Shown in pieces: positions 49,445-58,169 of a stretch of 64,000 nucleotides of DNA (position 1 is its first letter; each line of letters starts with the position of its first letter). The DNA comes from Halococcus saccharolyticus DSM 5350 (lineage in GTDB: Archaea; Halobacteriota; Halobacteria; Halobacteriales; Halococcaceae): contig NZ_AOMD01000015.1 of NCBI RefSeq assembly GCF_000336915.1, positions 138,193-202,192 on the forward strand. The letters run 5' to 3'. The notes under the pieces were generated by a model, which was given only the letters and a program-made list of their open reading frames with translations, did not search any database and had not been told where the DNA came from. The translations under genes were made by a program, and so were the position numbers.

Positions 49445-50386
49445 ATGGTCGACGTTGCGGGCACGATCGCGGGACTGTTCGGAACAAACGGGCCGGAGTC
49501 GGACGGATCGGCGATGCTCGACGTGGCTCGCGACATCCGGGCGAACCCCCGGACCATCGACTGCCGCGACGGACGCCAACTCGGGTACGCCGACTGCGGC
49601 GATCCCGACGGCGACCCGCTGGTGGTCTTCCACGGGTTCCCGAATTCGCGGGTGTTCGGCGCGCTCTTTGACGCGCCGGCACGCGAGCGCGGTCTCCGAA
49701 TCCTCGCGCCCGAACGCCCTGGCCTGGGCGTCTCGGACCCACTCCCGGATCGAACGGTTGCCGACTGGACCGAGGACGTGGCCGACCTCGCCGACGCGCT
49801 CGATCTCGGCTCGTTTCCAGTGCTCGGGGTCTCTGGCGGCGGTCCCTACGCGGCGGCCTGTGCCGCATGTCTCCCGCGGACCGAGCGTGCTGGCATCGTC
49901 TGTGGCCTCGCGCCGCTCGAATCGGTCGAGTTCGGCGACCGCCTCCCGTTTTTGATCGCCGAGCACGCCCGCCCGTTGGCGACGCTCTCGCTCTGGTCCG
50001 ACGGCCTCTCTGTCCGGCGAAACCCCGAGGAGTACCTCGCATCGCGTGCGGAGACGGCCGCCGACGTCGACGAAGAGCACTGGAAGGGCGAGATCGGATG
50101 GACGCTGCTGGAGAGCGGCCGTGAGGCAACGGCCCATCACGGCTACGGCCCGCTCGCGAACGAACTCGCCGTGTTCGCTGACGACTGGGGATTCGATCTC
50201 GATGCGGTCGACGTGCCGACCTATCTCTGGTACGGCAAAGCCGACCGAATCGTTCCGGTCTCGATGGGGCTTCACTACGCCGATCGGATTCCCACTGCCG
50301 AGGCACACGTCTATCCTGACTACGGCCATCTCTCGACCGTCGAGGAGAACGAGGCGGCGATCCTCGACGCGCTCGCCGGAGTGTAG
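49445..50386 (+). CDS. Alpha/beta hydrolase
   Basis: 313 residues from MVDVAGTIAGLFGTNG. FHGFPNSR is the oxyanion region, VLGVSGGGPYAAACAA the nucleophile elbow with Ser, YGKADRIVPV the acid and YPDYGHLSTVEENE the catalytic His. A helical cap lies between. Family includes esterases, epoxide hydrolases and haloperoxidases; substrate unknown. Confidence 0.9.
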   Translation: MVDVAGTIAGLFGTNGPESDGSAMLDVARDIRANPRTIDCRDGRQLGYADCGDPDGDPLVVFHGFPNSRVFGALFDAPARERGLRILAPERPGLGVSDPLPDRTVADWTEDVADLADALDLGSFPVLGVSGGGPYAAACAACLPRTERAGIVCGLAPLESVEFGDRLPFLIAEHARPLATLSLWSDGLSVRRNPEEYLASRAETAADVDEEHWKGEIGWTLLESGREATAHHGYGPLANELAVFADDWGFDLDAVDVPTYLWYGKADRIVPVSMGLHYADRIPTAEAHVYPDYGHLSTVEENEAAILDALAGV

Positions 50387-50410
50387 CCCACGTCCTGTCG
50401 CTTGATCGCG

Positions 50411-50797
50411 TCAGTGCTCGACGAACTCGATCAGGACGCCGCCCGTCGATCCCGGGTGGAGGAAGGCCACGCTATGCCCCCACGCGCCCGGCCGCGGTTC
50501 GTCGTCGATGAGTTCGACATCGTGTTCGCGCGCCCGATCGAGCGCGGCCACGACGTTGTCGGTTTCGAGCGCGAGATGGTGGATGCCTGGCCCGTTGCGA
50601 TCGAGATACTTGGCGATCGCACTATCGTCGTCGAGCGGTTCGAGGAGTTCGAAGTAGCCGTTCCCGCAGTCGAGGAAGACGACGCTCATTCCGTCGAACG
50701 TCTCTCTGTGGACGATCGGTGCGTCAAGGAGGTCGGTGTACAGTTCCGCGAGCGCGTCGGCGTCGTCGGTGGCGAGGCCGGCATGATCGAACTCCAT
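50411..50797 (-). CDS. mce: Methylmalonyl-CoA epimerase (VOC family)
   Basis: 128 residues from MEFDHAGLATDDADALAEL. Two paired beta-alpha-beta units; metal ligands are His in FDHAGLAT, His in GIHHLALETD and Glu in GVLIEFVEH, the usual epimerase set. It interconverts (S)- and (R)-methylmalonyl-CoA and so supplies the mutase encoded at 52589-54271; only the symporter gene separates them. Confidence 0.9.
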   Translation of the reverse strand: MEFDHAGLATDDADALAELYTDLLDAPIVHRETFDGMSVVFLDCGNGYFELLEPLDDDSAIAKYLDRNGPGIHHLALETDNVVAALDRAREHDVELIDDEPRPGAWGHSVAFLHPGSTGGVLIEFVEH

Positions 50798-51046
50798 GTC
50801 GGATGCTCGACGCCATGGGCGAAGTCGCTGGCGGTTTAGCGATACGCTTCTCTCGACGCTTGACTCCCACACCGCGCCGGTCGAGGGGAGGTGGTAGTGG
50901 GACGTTCCGTACTGGCGTAGCGGTTCCGACCGAAAGCTTGCAAATGAAGGCTGCGAACGTTTCCTTCGGACGGGCGGAACGGTCGGTGTGATACGCTTTT
51001 CGACGGTTGCCGGACGAACCGGACATCGACACGATGGAGTGCGTCG

Positions 51047-52522
51047 ATGGCACCGTTGACCGATCCGCTGACGCTCACGATGGGCGGGTACTTCGTCGCG
51101 ACACTGCTGATCGCGTGGTGGGCGGGTCGCGGCGCAGGGTCGGGGTACGTCGAGTTCACGCTCGCCGGCCGTGATCTCGGGCTACCGGTGTACATGATGA
51201 CGTACTTCGCGACGTTCGCGGGTGGCGGCCTCACGATGGGGGTCGCCCAGCGCGCGTTCACCGCCGGCATCAGCGCCCAATGGTACGCGATGGCGGAGGG
51301 CTTGGCGTGGATGTCGATCACCGTGATCGTCGGCTTCCTCTACGCCTTCGACGTCGTCAGCGTTCCGGAACTCCTGGGTCGGGTCTTCGGCGATCGCACC
51401 AAGTACTTCGCTGCGATCTTCACCGTCGTCGGTCAGGTCGCGCTGACGACCGGCCAGACCATCGGGATGGCCTCGATTATCGCGACCGTCACCGACATCC
51501 CGCTCGGGGTCGCGTTCTGGGCAAGCGTCGTGGTGTTCATTGCGATCACGCTCTACGGCGGGATGAACTCGGTCGCGTGGGCCGACACCCTCCACGGCGT
51601 CCTGATCATCGTCGGGATGTTCGTCGCGATCCCGATTGCGGTCACCAACGCCGGTGGCATCGACGCGATCGCTGCGGGGGTGCCGTCGGGCCACACCAAC
51701 TGGTTCGGCGTCGGGCTGATCCAGATCGGCTCGTGGTACCTGATGTACCTCACCGTCGCGGGGGCCCAACAGCAGATGCTCCAGCGGACGTGGTCCGCAC
51801 GGAGCAAGCGCGTCGCAATGGCGGGCACCTTCCTCGCCGGCGCGGTCATCACGGGCTACGGCATCCTCACGGCCACCGCCGGCATGATTGCTACCGCCCA
51901 GGGCGCGCAGATCGAGTCGTCGATGGCGTTCGCGTGGACGCTCACCAACACGCTGCCGCCCGTGGTCGCCGGTCTCCTGCTCGCCGCCGCGGTCGGCTCG
52001 GTGATGAGCGGGGCAGACTCGTTCCTGCTCGCCGGCGCGACCACGTTCGTCAACGACCTCTACATCCCGCTTCGGGGTGGCCGGGAGGACCTCTCGGAGC
52101 GCCATCTCGTCGCGGTGACCCGCGCAACCATCCTTGCGTTCGGTCTGATCGCGGCGGTGATCGCGTTCAGCGGGGTCGAGATCATCGCGATCAATACCCT
52201 CGGAATGGGGATCATGTCGGTGCTGTTCGCCGGGATCGTGAGCATGCTCTGGGACGGCACGACCCGCGAGGCAGGGCTTCCGGGGTTCGTCGTGGGCGGG
52301 GTCGTGTTCGTGATCTGGGCGTTCGTCCTCGGCGAGCCAGCACTGTTCGGGCAGGGAACCCTGGAATCGGCCGTGCCGGCGACCGCGGCCGCGCTGGTGA
52401 CCATCCTCGGGCTGAGCTACCTCGGCTACGGCGAGACGTTCGACCTCGACACTGTCCGCGACCGAGCCAGAGCCGAACGCGAACGCGCACGCGAACGACG
52501 GGTCACCTACGGCAACGACTGA
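51047..52522 (+). CDS. Sodium:solute symporter (SSS family)
   Basis: 491 residues with about 13 predicted membrane helices. FTLAGRDLGLPVYMMTYFATFAGGGLTMG at the first helices, and AAAVGSVMSGADSFLLAGATTFVNDLY is the conserved SSS sodium-site segment in helix 8-9. It ends in a charged cytoplasmic tail. Located between epimerase and mutase genes, it could import a carboxylate such as propionate or acetate (inference), but pantothenate or proline are also possible. Confidence 0.88.
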   Translation: MAPLTDPLTLTMGGYFVATLLIAWWAGRGAGSGYVEFTLAGRDLGLPVYMMTYFATFAGGGLTMGVAQRAFTAGISAQWYAMAEGLAWMSITVIVGFLYAFDVVSVPELLGRVFGDRTKYFAAIFTVVGQVALTTGQTIGMASIIATVTDIPLGVAFWASVVVFIAITLYGGMNSVAWADTLHGVLIIVGMFVAIPIAVTNAGGIDAIAAGVPSGHTNWFGVGLIQIGSWYLMYLTVAGAQQQMLQRTWSARSKRVAMAGTFLAGAVITGYGILTATAGMIATAQGAQIESSMAFAWTLTNTLPPVVAGLLLAAAVGSVMSGADSFLLAGATTFVNDLYIPLRGGREDLSERHLVAVTRATILAFGLIAAVIAFSGVEIIAINTLGMGIMSVLFAGIVSMLWDGTTREAGLPGFVVGGVVFVIWAFVLGEPALFGQGTLESAVPATAAALVTILGLSYLGYGETFDLDTVRDRARAERERARERRVTYGND

Positions 52523-52588
52523 CCCGTCCGCCCGTCAGCCGCGACTGTTTTACCGTGACACGATCCGCTGGCTGCGGTGCTCGCGTGC

Positions 52589-54271
52589 TTACAGTGCAGC
52601 CCCGCCCTGGTGCTCGCCGAACACGTCCCGCATCGTATCACAGATCTCGCCCGTGGTGGCCTCGGCCTTCACTGCGTCGACGAGATACGGCATGAGGTTG
52701 TCGTCGCCCTCTGCAGCCTCGTGGAGGTCCGAGAGTGCGTCTTCGGCGGCCGCGTCGTCGCGCTCGTCGCGCACCTGTTGCAGGCGCTCGCGCTGGCGCT
52801 GCTGATCCTCCTCGGTAACCTCCTCGATGTCGACTTCCGGCTCCTCGTCGACCTCGTACTCGTTGACGCCCACGATCACGCGCTCACCCTCGTCGATCTC
52901 CTGTTGGCGCTCGAAGGCGACATCCTGGACCTCGCGTTGGACCCACTGATCCTCGACGGCCTGCAACATTCCACCTTTCCCGTCGACGGTGTCGAGGATG
53001 TCGAACGCCTCCTGTTCGAGTTCGTCGGTGAGGTTCTCAATGTAGTAGCTTCCCGCGAGCGGGTCAATGGTGTCGGCCGCGCCCGACTCGTGGGCGAGAA
53101 TCTGCTGGGTTCTGAGGGCTGTGCGAACGCTCTCCTCGGTGGGGAGCGCAAGCGCCTCGTCCTTGCCGTTCGTATGAAGGCTCTGAGTTCCGCCGAGGAC
53201 GGCGGCGAGCGCCTGGTAGGCCACCCGGACGATGTTGTTGTCGATCTGCTGGGCGGTCAGCGTCGAGCCTGCGGTCTGGGTGTGGAACTTGAGCTGTTTC
53301 GAGTCGGGATCGTCGGCGTCGAAGCGCTCGTCCATGATCTTCGCCCACATCCGTCTGGCGGCCCGGAACTTCGCGACCTCCTCCAGGATGTTGTTGTACG
53401 ACGCGAAGAAAAAGGAGAGTTGGGGGGCAAAGTCGTCGACTGCGAGGCCGGCCTCCGTGGCGGCTTCGACGTACTCGATACCGTTGCCGAGGGTGAAGGC
53501 GATCTCCTGGGCCGCCGACGAGCCCGCCTCCCGGATGTGATAGCCCGAGATCGAGATGGTGTTGAAACTCGGGACCTCCTCCGCGCAGAACTCGAAGATA
53601 TCAGTAATAATTCGCATCGAGGGCTCCGGCGGATAGATGTAGGTGTTGCGCGCGACGTACTCCTTCAGGACGTCGTTCTGAATCGTGCCCCGGAGTTCCT
53701 CGCGGTCGACGCCCTGGCGATCCCCGACCGCGATGTACATCGCGAGCAGCACGCTCGCGGGCGCGTTGATCGTCATGCTGGTCGAGACCTCGTCCAGGGG
53801 GATGCCCTCGAAGACGGTCTCCATGTCGTGGATCGAGTCGATCGCCACGCCGGACTTCCCGACCTCGCCCGCGGCCATCTCGTTGTCCGAATCGTATCCC
53901 ATCTGTGTCGGGAGATCGAACGCCATCGACAGTCCTGTTTGGCCCTCGTCGATCAGATACTGGAAGCGCTCGTTGGTCTCGCGGGCGGTGCCCATCCCGG
54001 CGTACTGGCGCATCGTCCAGAGTCGCCCACGGTACATCGTGGGATACACCCCCCGAGTGTAGGGCTCCTCGCCAGGAAAGCCGACGTCCTCGCGATAGTC
54101 GCGCTCGCCCACGTCGTCGGGGGTGTAGAGTCGATCGATCTCGTGGCCCGCGGTGTCGGTCTCGAAGGTGTCCTTGCGCTCGCCGAACCGATCGAGGACG
54201 GGATCGAGGGTTTCTGCCTCCCAGTCCTCTTTGGCCGACCGGATGTCGGCGAGGTCGTCGGGGTCGAACAT
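52589..54271 (-). CDS. mutA: Methylmalonyl-CoA mutase, catalytic (large) subunit
   Basis: 560 residues from [36 protein letters not shown] [36 protein letters not shown] and [14 protein letters not shown] are the TIM-barrel signatures that bind CoA and radicals. The protein stops before any cobalamin-binding DxHxxG domain, which must be encoded elsewhere, as in other archaea. It converts methylmalonyl-CoA and succinyl-CoA using B12. The CTTTAA element at 54295-54300 is 26 nt upstream (leaderless). Confidence 0.95.
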   Translation of the reverse strand: MFDPDDLADIRSAKEDWEAETLDPVLDRFGERKDTFETDTAGHEIDRLYTPDDVGERDYREDVGFPGEEPYTRGVYPTMYRGRLWTMRQYAGMGTARETNERFQYLIDEGQTGLSMAFDLPTQMGYDSDNEMAAGEVGKSGVAIDSIHDMETVFEGIPLDEVSTSMTINAPASVLLAMYIAVGDRQGVDREELRGTIQNDVLKEYVARNTYIYPPEPSMRIITDIFEFCAEEVPSFNTISISGYHIREAGSSAAQEIAFTLGNGIEYVEAATEAGLAVDDFAPQLSFFFASYNNILEEVAKFRAARRMWAKIMDERFDADDPDSKQLKFHTQTAGSTLTAQQIDNNIVRVAYQALAAVLGGTQSLHTNGKDEALALPTEESVRTALRTQQILAHESGAADTIDPLAGSYYIENLTDELEQEAFDILDTVDGKGGMLQAVEDQWVQREVQDVAFERQQEIDEGERVIVGVNEYEVDEEPEVDIEEVTEEDQQRQRERLQQVRDERDDAAAEDALSDLHEAAEGDDNLMPYLVDAVKAEATTGEICDTMRDVFGEHQGGAAL

Positions 54272-54294
54272 ACCCCTTCGTAGGATCGACGCGA

Positions 54295-54300
54295 CTTTAA
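54295..54300 (-). promoter_or_regulatory. TATA element of the mutase gene
   Basis: Complement TTAAAG, centred 26-27 nt from the ATG at 54271, indicating a leaderless mRNA. Confidence 0.5.
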
Positions 54301-54354
54301 TCGTTGTTCGTCGGGACCGTAGTCGTCCCCGATCGCCTCGCCGACGGTAAAACC

Positions 54355-54576
54355 GTGAGCCACACCCTCCCCAACCGATTCGCTCGGTCGCTTCGCTTCC
54401 TCGCTCATCCACCGTCAGAGCGAAGTCGTTCGGGAGAGCGAAGCTCTCCCGTGATGACGGAAGACGCGGAGCGTCTTCCAAACCACTTCAACGAGCCTGC
54501 GCTCGCTTCGCTCACGCAGACCTCGCGCGTTCTGCGCGCCGTCGGCGCGCATTCATCGCGTGCCAACCGCTACACC
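54355..54576. repeat. Dispersed intergenic repeat, family A copy 4
   Basis: Starts GAGCCACACCCTCCCCAACC and ends CGCGTGCCAACCGC. The interior has hairpin modules GGGAGAGC-GAA-GCTCTCCC and GAAGACGC-GGA-GCGTCTTC. It fills the gap between the mutase promoter and the MFS gene; no gene is seen. Confidence 0.6.
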
Positions 54577-54600
54577 GGAGATCGTGACTGGAATGACCCG

Positions 54601-55902
54601 CTACTCGTCCTCCTGCTCCGTCGCCGTCTCCACGTCGAAGTCCGCCGGTGTGGCCGCCGTGACGGCGGGGAGCCGCCGAAGTCGCGGACGCAGGAGAACG
54701 TAGATGGCCGTGAAGCCGAAGCCGCCCGCGGTCAGCGCCATCGTCGGCGTCGTTCCCAGCACCTCGGCGACCGCACCACCGACGAGCGATCCCAGCGGGA
54801 GCGTCGCCCCGGAAGCGGTGCCTTTCGTCGCCGAAACCCGCCCGAGCAGGTCAGTCGGGAACACCCGCTGGTTCAGCGTCGAACTGAGCACGCTCGAAGC
54901 GCCGACGGGAACCCATGCGAGCCCGAACAGGACGACGGTGAGCGCCAGCGACGACACAAGAACGGCCGCAAGCCAGCAGCAAGCACCCAGCCCGTGGACG
55001 AGAAGCATCCTGCCGTAGGGAACGGTCTCGAACCAGGGGCCGATGAACGAGCCGACGAGCCGGCCGATCCCGAGCGCGCCCAGCAGCAGGCCGTAGACGG
55101 CGGGGCCGCCGAGGCCGTCGCCGAACGCCGGCAGTATCGCCAGCGCGACGCCGGTCGTGAAGTTCGCCACCGCGGTCGTCAGTATCAGTTCGACGAACAC
55201 CGTCCCACGGAGCACCCTGACGCCGTCCCGGAGGTCCGAGACGTACGAGCGGAGCACCGAACGAACAGTTGCAGGGGCCTGTTCGTTCCTCGGTTCCGTG
55301 CGCTCGTCGGTCCCCGTCGCAGTGCCGATCTTGATCCCGGCGAACAGCAGCGCGGCGACGGCGAACGTGGCCGAGTCGACGAGAAACAGGGTCGTCGGGC
55401 CGAACACGGCGACGAAGCCGCCGCCGAGTGCGTCGAACACCATATCCAGCCCGAGCGTCACGATCGAGAGCGCCGCGTTCGCACCGGGAAGACGCTCGTC
55501 GTCGACGATGCGGGGCAACAGTGCGGTCTCCATCGGAGCCATCAATAGCGACGCGAGCATCAACACCGGTGCGACGGCGAACAGGGCACCAACATGGAGG
55601 TGGCCCGTCGCCGCCGCCAGCGGCAGAGCCAGCACGACGGTGCCCTGGATCACCTGTGAGCCGACGAGGACGCGTTCGAGCGCCAGGCGGTCGACGAGCG
55701 GTCCGGCGAACACCTGCAACAGCCACGGCAGTAGTAATATGGCGTTCAGCGCGCCGGTGACCAGCGTCGAGCCGCTCAGCTCGAAGGCCAGCCAGAGCAT
55801 CGCCACCGTGTAGAGGCTGTCCCCGGCGTTCGTGACGAACTGCCCGGCGAAAAAGCGCCGGAAGTCGGTGTTGCGCCACAGCATCCGGTCGAGGGCGCTC
55901 AT
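54601..55902 (-). CDS. MFS transporter
   Basis: 433 residues from MSALDRMLWRNTDFRRFFAGQ. About 12 predicted membrane helices in two halves. The half of the MFS 3 (enterobactin-exporter-like) group is suggested by FAGQFVTNAGDSLYTVAMLWL and VDRLALERVLVGSQ in the first cytoplasmic loop. Probably an exporter (drug, siderophore or metabolite), substrate unknown. The frame is open upstream to 56049, but the family N-terminus starts here. Confidence 0.85.
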   Translation of the reverse strand: MSALDRMLWRNTDFRRFFAGQFVTNAGDSLYTVAMLWLAFELSGSTLVTGALNAILLLPWLLQVFAGPLVDRLALERVLVGSQVIQGTVVLALPLAAATGHLHVGALFAVAPVLMLASLLMAPMETALLPRIVDDERLPGANAALSIVTLGLDMVFDALGGGFVAVFGPTTLFLVDSATFAVAALLFAGIKIGTATGTDERTEPRNEQAPATVRSVLRSYVSDLRDGVRVLRGTVFVELILTTAVANFTTGVALAILPAFGDGLGGPAVYGLLLGALGIGRLVGSFIGPWFETVPYGRMLLVHGLGACCWLAAVLVSSLALTVVLFGLAWVPVGASSVLSSTLNQRVFPTDLLGRVSATKGTASGATLPLGSLVGGAVAEVLGTTPTMALTAGGFGFTAIYVLLRPRLRRLPAVTAATPADFDVETATEQEDE

Positions 55903-56385
55903 CGGCGACCACCCCCGAGAGACGTCGGCACGGCTTCGGACGACGCCGGTAGCGCGGGCGAGCGGCTCCCACGCCAGCGGCTCGGGTATCGGCGCGGGCG
56001 GTTCGGTCGTGTTTCGAGAGTCGGTGCGTGGTCGTACGAGCGCCGGCACTGAGCCGGCGACTCGGTGGATATCGGCATATGCGTGCGTGGTCGAGAGGAA
56101 ATGCAGCTACCGTGACGGTAGCGAAACGGACCCGAGTGCTGCGGCTATCGGGCCCGTCAGGCTGCGGGAGGCGAGAGAGGATCGAACACCGGACGAACCG
56201 TGGGCCGGCGAGTCATAGAGCGAGTCTTCCGGACGATTCACACGATCGGGTAAAAGCGTACTGATTCCACGTGAACGGGGACTGCTGCTGCCTGCGCCCA
56301 CGATCCCGTCGGGCCCTCTGAAATGTCTACCGCGGTGGCTCCTCCCCGAGAACCAAAACGGACGACGATCAGCGACGCAGCCCTC
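55903..56385. other. Intergenic region without recognised gene
   Basis: 483 nt between the MFS gene and the convergent end of the S66 peptidase. No ORF with convincing codon use. The only structure seen is a perfect hairpin GCTACCG-TGA-CGGTAGC at 56106-56122. No tRNA fold or match to the repeat families was noticed. Confidence 0.5.
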
Positions 56386-57441
56386 TCACTCGACGACGAT
56401 TCGCTCCTCAATCGGGTCGACGACCGCTCGGCCGCCGATCGGGAGCGGAACGGTCGGATTGGTGTGGCCGAAATCGAGATCGAACACCACAGGGATATCG
56501 GGGTTGTACCGTTCCAGTTGGCCGGCGATCGCTTCGCGCTGGCGGTCGCGGTACGCGGCGCGCTCCTCGTCGTCGGGCTCTTCGAGATGGCTTCTCGTAG
56601 CTGGTCGTCCGACGAGCACCGCGTCGAACCGATCGAGGAGACCGCGCTCGCCCATGCACATCAGGGTCCACTTCACGCGATCGGCGCTCGGCATGTCTTC
56701 GGCTGTCTCGATCGCGAGCACACAGCCGTCGAGCGCGTCGGGATCGGGCAGATAGCGCTCGGTCATCAGGTGCCACTCGACGATCGCGAGACAGCCGCCC
56801 CAGATTCGACCGTCGGCACGCTCCTCGCCGCCCCGCCACATCCAGCCTGGGTTCGGCTCGTACTCCGGTTCGTGGTCCGCGTACGCGTCGTTGCCCCAGT
56901 CGATCACGTCGTCAGTCCACTCGGAGGCGGGTTCGATCTCGCCGAGTGACCCCTCGAAGAAGGCCCGGCGGAGGGAGCGCTCGGTGAACTCGTGGAGGTG
57001 TCCGGACGTCGCGATCTGGTTCATCAACTGACCGCCGTTGTACGAGACGATCCCCAGGTTCCAGAGATAGAGCTGGAGATTGGTGTTGTCGCTCATCCCG
57101 TAGAATCTAGTGGGGTTCTCGCGGAGCACGTCGGGGTCGAGATGGGGAAGCACCCGAAGTTGATCGTCACCACCGATGGTCGCCACGATCCCCCGAACGT
57201 TGGGATCGCGGAAGGCGTCGTGAACGTCGCGAGCGCGCTCCTCGGGGTGAGCTTCGAGATGCTCGTTTCCCTTCTCGGCGGTCGGGTAGACGACAGGTTC
57301 GAGATCGAACGTCTCACGGAGGCGTTCGACGCCGAGATCGAGGACGTGTGGCGCGTCCGCCGCGCCCCCGCTGGAGGGTGCAACGATTGCGACGCTGTCG
57401 CCGGAACCGAGCGCGGGCGGCACGACGAACTCGGGGGGCAT
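56386..57441 (-). CDS. S66 family peptidase (LD-carboxypeptidase-like)
   Basis: 351 residues. Begins GSGDSVAIVAPSSGGA; RFYGMSDNTNLQLYL carries the catalytic Ser, LAIETAEDMPSADRV the Glu and LDFGHTNPTVPLPIG the His of the S66 triad. Bacterial members cleave murein LD-peptides or microcin C7; archaea have no murein, so it probably acts on peptide antibiotics or other amides (inference). Confidence 0.92.
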   Translation of the reverse strand: MPPEFVVPPALGSGDSVAIVAPSSGGAADAPHVLDLGVERLRETFDLEPVVYPTAEKGNEHLEAHPEERARDVHDAFRDPNVRGIVATIGGDDQLRVLPHLDPDVLRENPTRFYGMSDNTNLQLYLWNLGIVSYNGGQLMNQIATSGHLHEFTERSLRRAFFEGSLGEIEPASEWTDDVIDWGNDAYADHEPEYEPNPGWMWRGGEERADGRIWGGCLAIVEWHLMTERYLPDPDALDGCVLAIETAEDMPSADRVKWTLMCMGERGLLDRFDAVLVGRPATRSHLEEPDDEERAAYRDRQREAIAGQLERYNPDIPVVFDLDFGHTNPTVPLPIGGRAVVDPIEERIVVE

Positions 57442-57482
57442 GGTCGCGTCTCGACGGTCGGGTCAAAAAGCGCTCCGGCCGT

Positions 57483-58070
57483 TCACCCGGTATCGTACTT
57501 GTAGGTCGCGTTCTCGCTGTCGATCCCGAAGTCCTCGGGGCTCTCCTCGACCGCGGGCTCGTCGTCCCCTGTTCCGTCTTCGGCTGCGTGTTTGAACCGC
57601 TCGCGCAGCTGGGACGGCATGGAGAACGCCTCGATCTCGACCCGCGTCGGGACGGCTTCGGGAACGCTGCCCTCACGTTTGACGTCGAGTCGTTCGGCGA
57701 GCTTGTCCGGGAGGTCGTCGGTTGCGACCCGCTCGAAGCCGAACTGTTCGAGGTACTGGGCTTCGTCGGTCAGCGAGTACACAGTAGTGAATCCCTCGTC
57801 GCCGGCACGGTCGACGAGCCGCTCGACGACATGCGCGCCGACGCCTTGGCCGCGCCACCCTTCGAGAACGCCGATCCCGGTGAGTTCGCAGAACTCCTCA
57901 TCGTCGGTTCGGTGGACACGGAGCCGGCCGAACCCCGCTTTCTTGTTGCCGGCCTCGTCGACGGCGATGACGTAGTCCCGGGAGCGGAAGGCGGCGTCGT
58001 CGAGACTCATCGCTTCGATATGGTCCAGAAGCCAGACTTCCTCACGGTTTCTCGCGTTCCGGACGTACAT
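57483..58070 (-). CDS. GNAT family N-acetyltransferase
   Basis: 195 residues from MYVRNARNREEVWLLDHIE. The acetyl-CoA loop is VLEGWRGQGVGAHVVERLVD (RGxGxG), preceded by FCELTGIGV and followed by YSLTDEAQYLEQFGF. The C-terminal extension of about 60 residues is acidic. An AGTAAAAG element at 58093-58100 is 26 nt upstream (leaderless). Acceptor unknown. Confidence 0.88.
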   Translation of the reverse strand: MYVRNARNREEVWLLDHIEAMSLDDAAFRSRDYVIAVDEAGNKKAGFGRLRVHRTDDEEFCELTGIGVLEGWRGQGVGAHVVERLVDRAGDEGFTTVYSLTDEAQYLEQFGFERVATDDLPDKLAERLDVKREGSVPEAVPTRVEIEAFSMPSQLRERFKHAAEDGTGDDEPAVEESPEDFGIDSENATYKYDTG

Positions 58071-58092
58071 ACGTTCGGTTGGGTCGCCGGCC

Positions 58093-58100
58093 AGTAAAAG
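58093..58100 (-). promoter_or_regulatory. TATA element of the GNAT gene
   Basis: Complement CTTTTACT centred 26-27 nt before the ATG at 58070. Confidence 0.45.
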
Positions 58101-58169
58101 GGTTTCCGGGTATCGAGAACGAAAGACGATGGGGAAACTCCTTTCATGTCGTGCGGTGTCCCCTCCGGT

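Noticed and set aside
50943..50990. 15-codon ORF (MKAANVSFGRAERSV) upstream of the symporter
   Set aside because: Too short, no promoter at a sensible distance and no overlap with neighbours; probably chance.
55903..56385. Search for a tRNA or small gene in this long gap
   Set aside because: No T-loop GGTTCRA motif, no cloverleaf and no ORF with coding-like codon use; only one 7-bp hairpin.
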